Below the pieces are notes generated by a model, which was not told where the DNA came from, made no database searches, and worked only from the letters and a program-made list of their open reading frames with translations. Both the position numbers and the translations under genes were made by a program. From positions 124,001 to 188,000 of the forward strand of contig JAKLEZ010000002.1 in NCBI GenBank assembly GCA_022711465.1: a DNA stretch of 64,000 nucleotides, in the 5' to 3' direction. This document shows, in pieces, positions 62,022 through 64,000 of the stretch. The stretch comes from Planctomycetota bacterium. Lineage in GTDB: Bacteria > Planctomycetota > Phycisphaerae > UBA1845 > PWPN01. Numbering within the stretch: the first letter of the stretch is position 1; each line of letters begins with the position of its first letter.

Positions 62022-63446
62022 CTAGAAGTACAGATCGCGTTCGTCGCTCTTGCCGATCCGGCCAATGGCTTCCATCAGTTGCTTCTTCACCTTGCCGTCG
62101 GGCATCTTGGCGATCTCGGCGGCGATCGCCTTCTCGCCGGCGGCCCTGGTCTCCGGGGTGGCGTAGTCTACCAGGTACTCCATCAGCGTGGTCAGGGCGT
62201 TCGGGGTGCAGAAGCGCTGGATGAACCCTGGGATGGCGAATTCCATGAAGTGCTCGCCGGTTCGCCCGAGGCGATAGCACGACGTGCAGAAGCTGGGGAG
62301 GTAGCCGTCCAGCAGCAGCTCGCGCATGACCTGGTCCAGCGGCCGGATGTCGCCGAGCTCGAACTGCTCGCGTTCCATGCACTGGGTATCGCCCGCCTCG
62401 GTGTAGCCTCCGAGCTCGATCCGCGATCCGGCGTCGATCTGCGACACGCCGAATCCCAGGGCCTCCTTGCGAAAAGCCGGCGATTCGCGGGCGGTCAGGA
62501 TCATTCCGGTGTAGGGCACAGCCAGGCGCAGGATGGCGATCGCCCGTTTGAAGTCATGGTCGCTGACCGCCCAGGGCGAATCCAGGGCGACGCCGGCGGC
62601 CGGGCGGAGACGAGGGAAGCTGATGGTATGCGGCCCGACGCCGTAGGTGTGCTGCAGATGAAGCCCATGAGTGACCAGGCCCATCACTTCGAACCGCCAG
62701 TCGTACAGGCCGAAGAGGGCCCCGATTCCGACGTCATCGATTCCCGCTTCCATCGCCCGGCTGAGTCCATCGAGGCGGTAGAGGTAGTCGCCCTTGCGGG
62801 TCGAGGACGGATGCAGGCGGGCGTATGTCCCGTGGTGATAGGTCTCCTGGAAGATCTGGTAGGTGCCGATTCCTGAGTTCTTGATGGTGCGAAAACCGGC
62901 TACATCCATCGGGGCGGCGTTGATGTTGACCCGGCGTATCTCCCCGTGGCCCACGCGGATCTCATAGACCAGCCGGACGCACTCGGCGATGAAATCGGCG
63001 TTGTAGCGGGGGTGTTCGCCGAAGACCAGAATGAGCCGCTTGTGTCCCTTTCGTTCCAGGGCTTCGACCTGGGCGCGGATCTCGGAGTGATCCAGTGATC
63101 GCCGAACGACCTCGCGGTTGGATCGCTTGAATGCGCAGTAGGCGCAGTCGTTCACACAGTCGTTGCCGATGTACAGGGGGGCAAAGAGCACGATGCGGTT
63201 GCCGTACACGTCGCGTTTGAGCTGCCGGGCAGTCTCGAAGATCTGCTCGGTCAGTTCCGGGTCGGAGGCGTTGAGCAACACCGCGGTTTCGTCGACGGTC
63301 AACGGTTGTTTCGACAGGCTCTTGGCGATCAGCTCGCGGACGTGTACCGGATCTGGACGACGGGTGTCCAACAGGTAGTGCAGGGTGTCATCGTTGACGA
63401 AATCGGTTGCCCGATCGCTCAACGTCATTTCGGCCATCGCGCGCAT
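62022..63446 (-). CDS. hydG: [FeFe]-hydrogenase maturase HydG (radical SAM tyrosine lyase)
   Basis: HydG, 474 residues, cleaves tyrosine by radical SAM chemistry to make the CO and CN ligands of the H-cluster. The radical SAM cluster cysteines are C97, C101 and C104 in CVNDCAYC. The C-terminal second cluster motif is also complete: C-x2-C-x22-C in FCTSCYRLGRTG and RFCTPNAL. Other marks are GIGTYQIFQETYHH, YGVGPHTISFPRLRPA, SAGSRIELGGY-like DAGSRIELGGYTEAG. The ATG at 63446 has GGAGG seven bases upstream and gives normal family length. The long open frame upstream overlaps hydE and is not coding. It is 20 bases after hydE. Confidence 0.97.
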   Translation of the reverse strand: MRAMAEMTLSDRATDFVNDDTLHYLLDTRRPDPVHVRELIAKSLSKQPLTVDETAVLLNASDPELTEQIFETARQLKRDVYGNRIVLFAPLYIGNDCVNDCAYCAFKRSNREVVRRSLDHSEIRAQVEALERKGHKRLILVFGEHPRYNADFIAECVRLVYEIRVGHGEIRRVNINAAPMDVAGFRTIKNSGIGTYQIFQETYHHGTYARLHPSSTRKGDYLYRLDGLSRAMEAGIDDVGIGALFGLYDWRFEVMGLVTHGLHLQHTYGVGPHTISFPRLRPAAGVALDSPWAVSDHDFKRAIAILRLAVPYTGMILTARESPAFRKEALGFGVSQIDAGSRIELGGYTEAGDTQCMEREQFELGDIRPLDQVMRELLLDGYLPSFCTSCYRLGRTGEHFMEFAIPGFIQRFCTPNALTTLMEYLVDYATPETRAAGEKAIAAEIAKMPDGKVKKQLMEAIGRIGKSDERDLYF

Positions 63447-63466
63447 AGCGCCATCCTCCGTTTGGG

Positions 63467-64000
63467 TCAGCCCGGATCGGCCGGGGTGGACCGATGCCGG
63501 TGACTCGCGGAATCCCCTCGTCCCGAGCCGACTTCCCTGCCGATCGCCGCGATGCGATGGGAGAGGCAATGATGGCAATCCTCGGCTCGTTCCTGGATGC
63601 AGGCTTTGGACGGATAGATCTCGTAAAGCCGCCTGTATTCTAGGGGGGTGAGGTTGGGCATGACCACATTGGCCCCACGTTGCAGGCCAAGCTCGCGGCC
63701 TTCTTCCTTGTTGACGGTGGCCAGGGCGGTGGTGCTTGGGATGTTCGCCTTTGGGCATACCAGGCGAGCGAGGGCCACGACCTTGTAGGTCATCTCCTCG
63801 CTGTTGGGTACCTGCTCGCCCGGGGGGGCGGCCAGTCGGTCGCCGAATTGCCCCAGCGGTGTCGCCGGATGCGGCAGGTAAGGTCCGACGCCGATCATGT
63901 CCAGTCGCAGCTGCCGGAACAGCTCGATGTCGTTGGCCAGATCGTCGTAGGTTTGGCCGGGAATGCCGATCATCACCCCGCTGCCGACTTCATAGCCCAA
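63467..64000 (-). CDS. hydE: [FeFe]-hydrogenase maturase HydE (radical SAM), partial
   Basis: This is the C-terminal about 177 residues of HydE, the radical SAM enzyme that builds the dithiolate-iron part of the H-cluster. The N-terminus with the CxxxCxxC motif is beyond the right edge. Visible blocks are the barrel strand GSGVMIGIPGQTYDDLANDI, MIGVGPYLPHPATPL, NIPSTTALATVN, and GANVVMPNLTPLEYR, which match the HydE family. The frame is open to the window end. It is followed by hydG after 20 bases. The C-terminal 30 residues are polar and specific to this strain. The hydrogenase structural gene itself is not visible and would be outside the window. Confidence 0.94.
   Translation of the reverse strand: MGYEVGSGVMIGIPGQTYDDLANDIELFRQLRLDMIGVGPYLPHPATPLGQFGDRLAAPPGEQVPNSEEMTYKVVALARLVCPKANIPSTTALATVNKEEGRELGLQRGANVVMPNLTPLEYRRLYEIYPSKACIQERAEDCHHCLSHRIAAIGREVGSGRGDSASHRHRSTPADPG

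Overview
The window is GC-rich bacterial chromosome from what is most likely a member of the Planctomycetota, probably a Phycisphaerae-type lineage. The evidence is indirect: three secreted proteins carry dockerin-like Asp-rich repeats, a prepilin-type protein carries an H-X9-DG-like tail, there are several secreted glycoside hydrolases and a GH172/DUF2961 protein, and signalling genes are unusually dense. Lipid A/LPS genes (lpxB, a WaaP/KdkA-like kinase, a WaaG-like glycosyltransferase) indicate a Gram-negative envelope. No rRNA, tRNA, CRISPR array, phage or insertion sequence was recognised. About 51 protein genes are supported, including two cut by the window edges.

Left part (1-16 kb). 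A minus-strand complex I operon, nuoA-B-C-D-E, runs off the left edge. It has two unusual internal gaps that hold degenerate 7-base repeats. Next is a dockerin-type secreted protein. Then comes a tight minus-strand operon: dockerin-type secreted protein, pseudopilin, membrane histidine kinase, sigma54-dependent response regulator. On the plus strand lies an envelope cluster: LPS-type kinase, glycosyltransferase, plsY, PpiC-type chaperone/isomerase.

Middle part (16-35 kb). The minus strand carries mtnP, an RND adaptor, an RND pump and a methyltransferase as a probable operon. It is followed by a MarR-like regulator, a VYAPAP-repeat secreted protein, a transcription terminator Rho that lacks the usual N-terminal helical segment, a dockerin-bearing SGNH-like hydrolase, a TPR protein translationally coupled to a PAP2 phosphatase, a flavin-reductase-like protein, a 92-residue unknown, an N-terminally truncated orphan histidine kinase, a GGDEF cyclase, hemW, and a 43-residue membrane protein that seems to have its own promoter and terminator.

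Right part (35-64 kb). A GH5-like secreted glycosidase and ribF lead into signalling and envelope genes: FHA-GAF-histidine kinase, polysaccharide epimerase/dehydratase, CheB, a von Willebrand A membrane protein, a stand-alone receiver protein, GH172, and lpxB. The translation operon rpsB-tsf-pyrH follows, with frr not next to it. Then comes a three-gene secreted-glycosidase/URO-D-like operon. The window ends with the [FeFe]-hydrogenase maturation operon hydE-hydG-aspA-hydF on the minus strand, with hydE cut by the right edge. Together the genes suggest a glycan-degrading, probably fermentative or facultatively anaerobic bacterium able to make an [FeFe] hydrogenase, with extensive two-component and c-di-GMP signalling.
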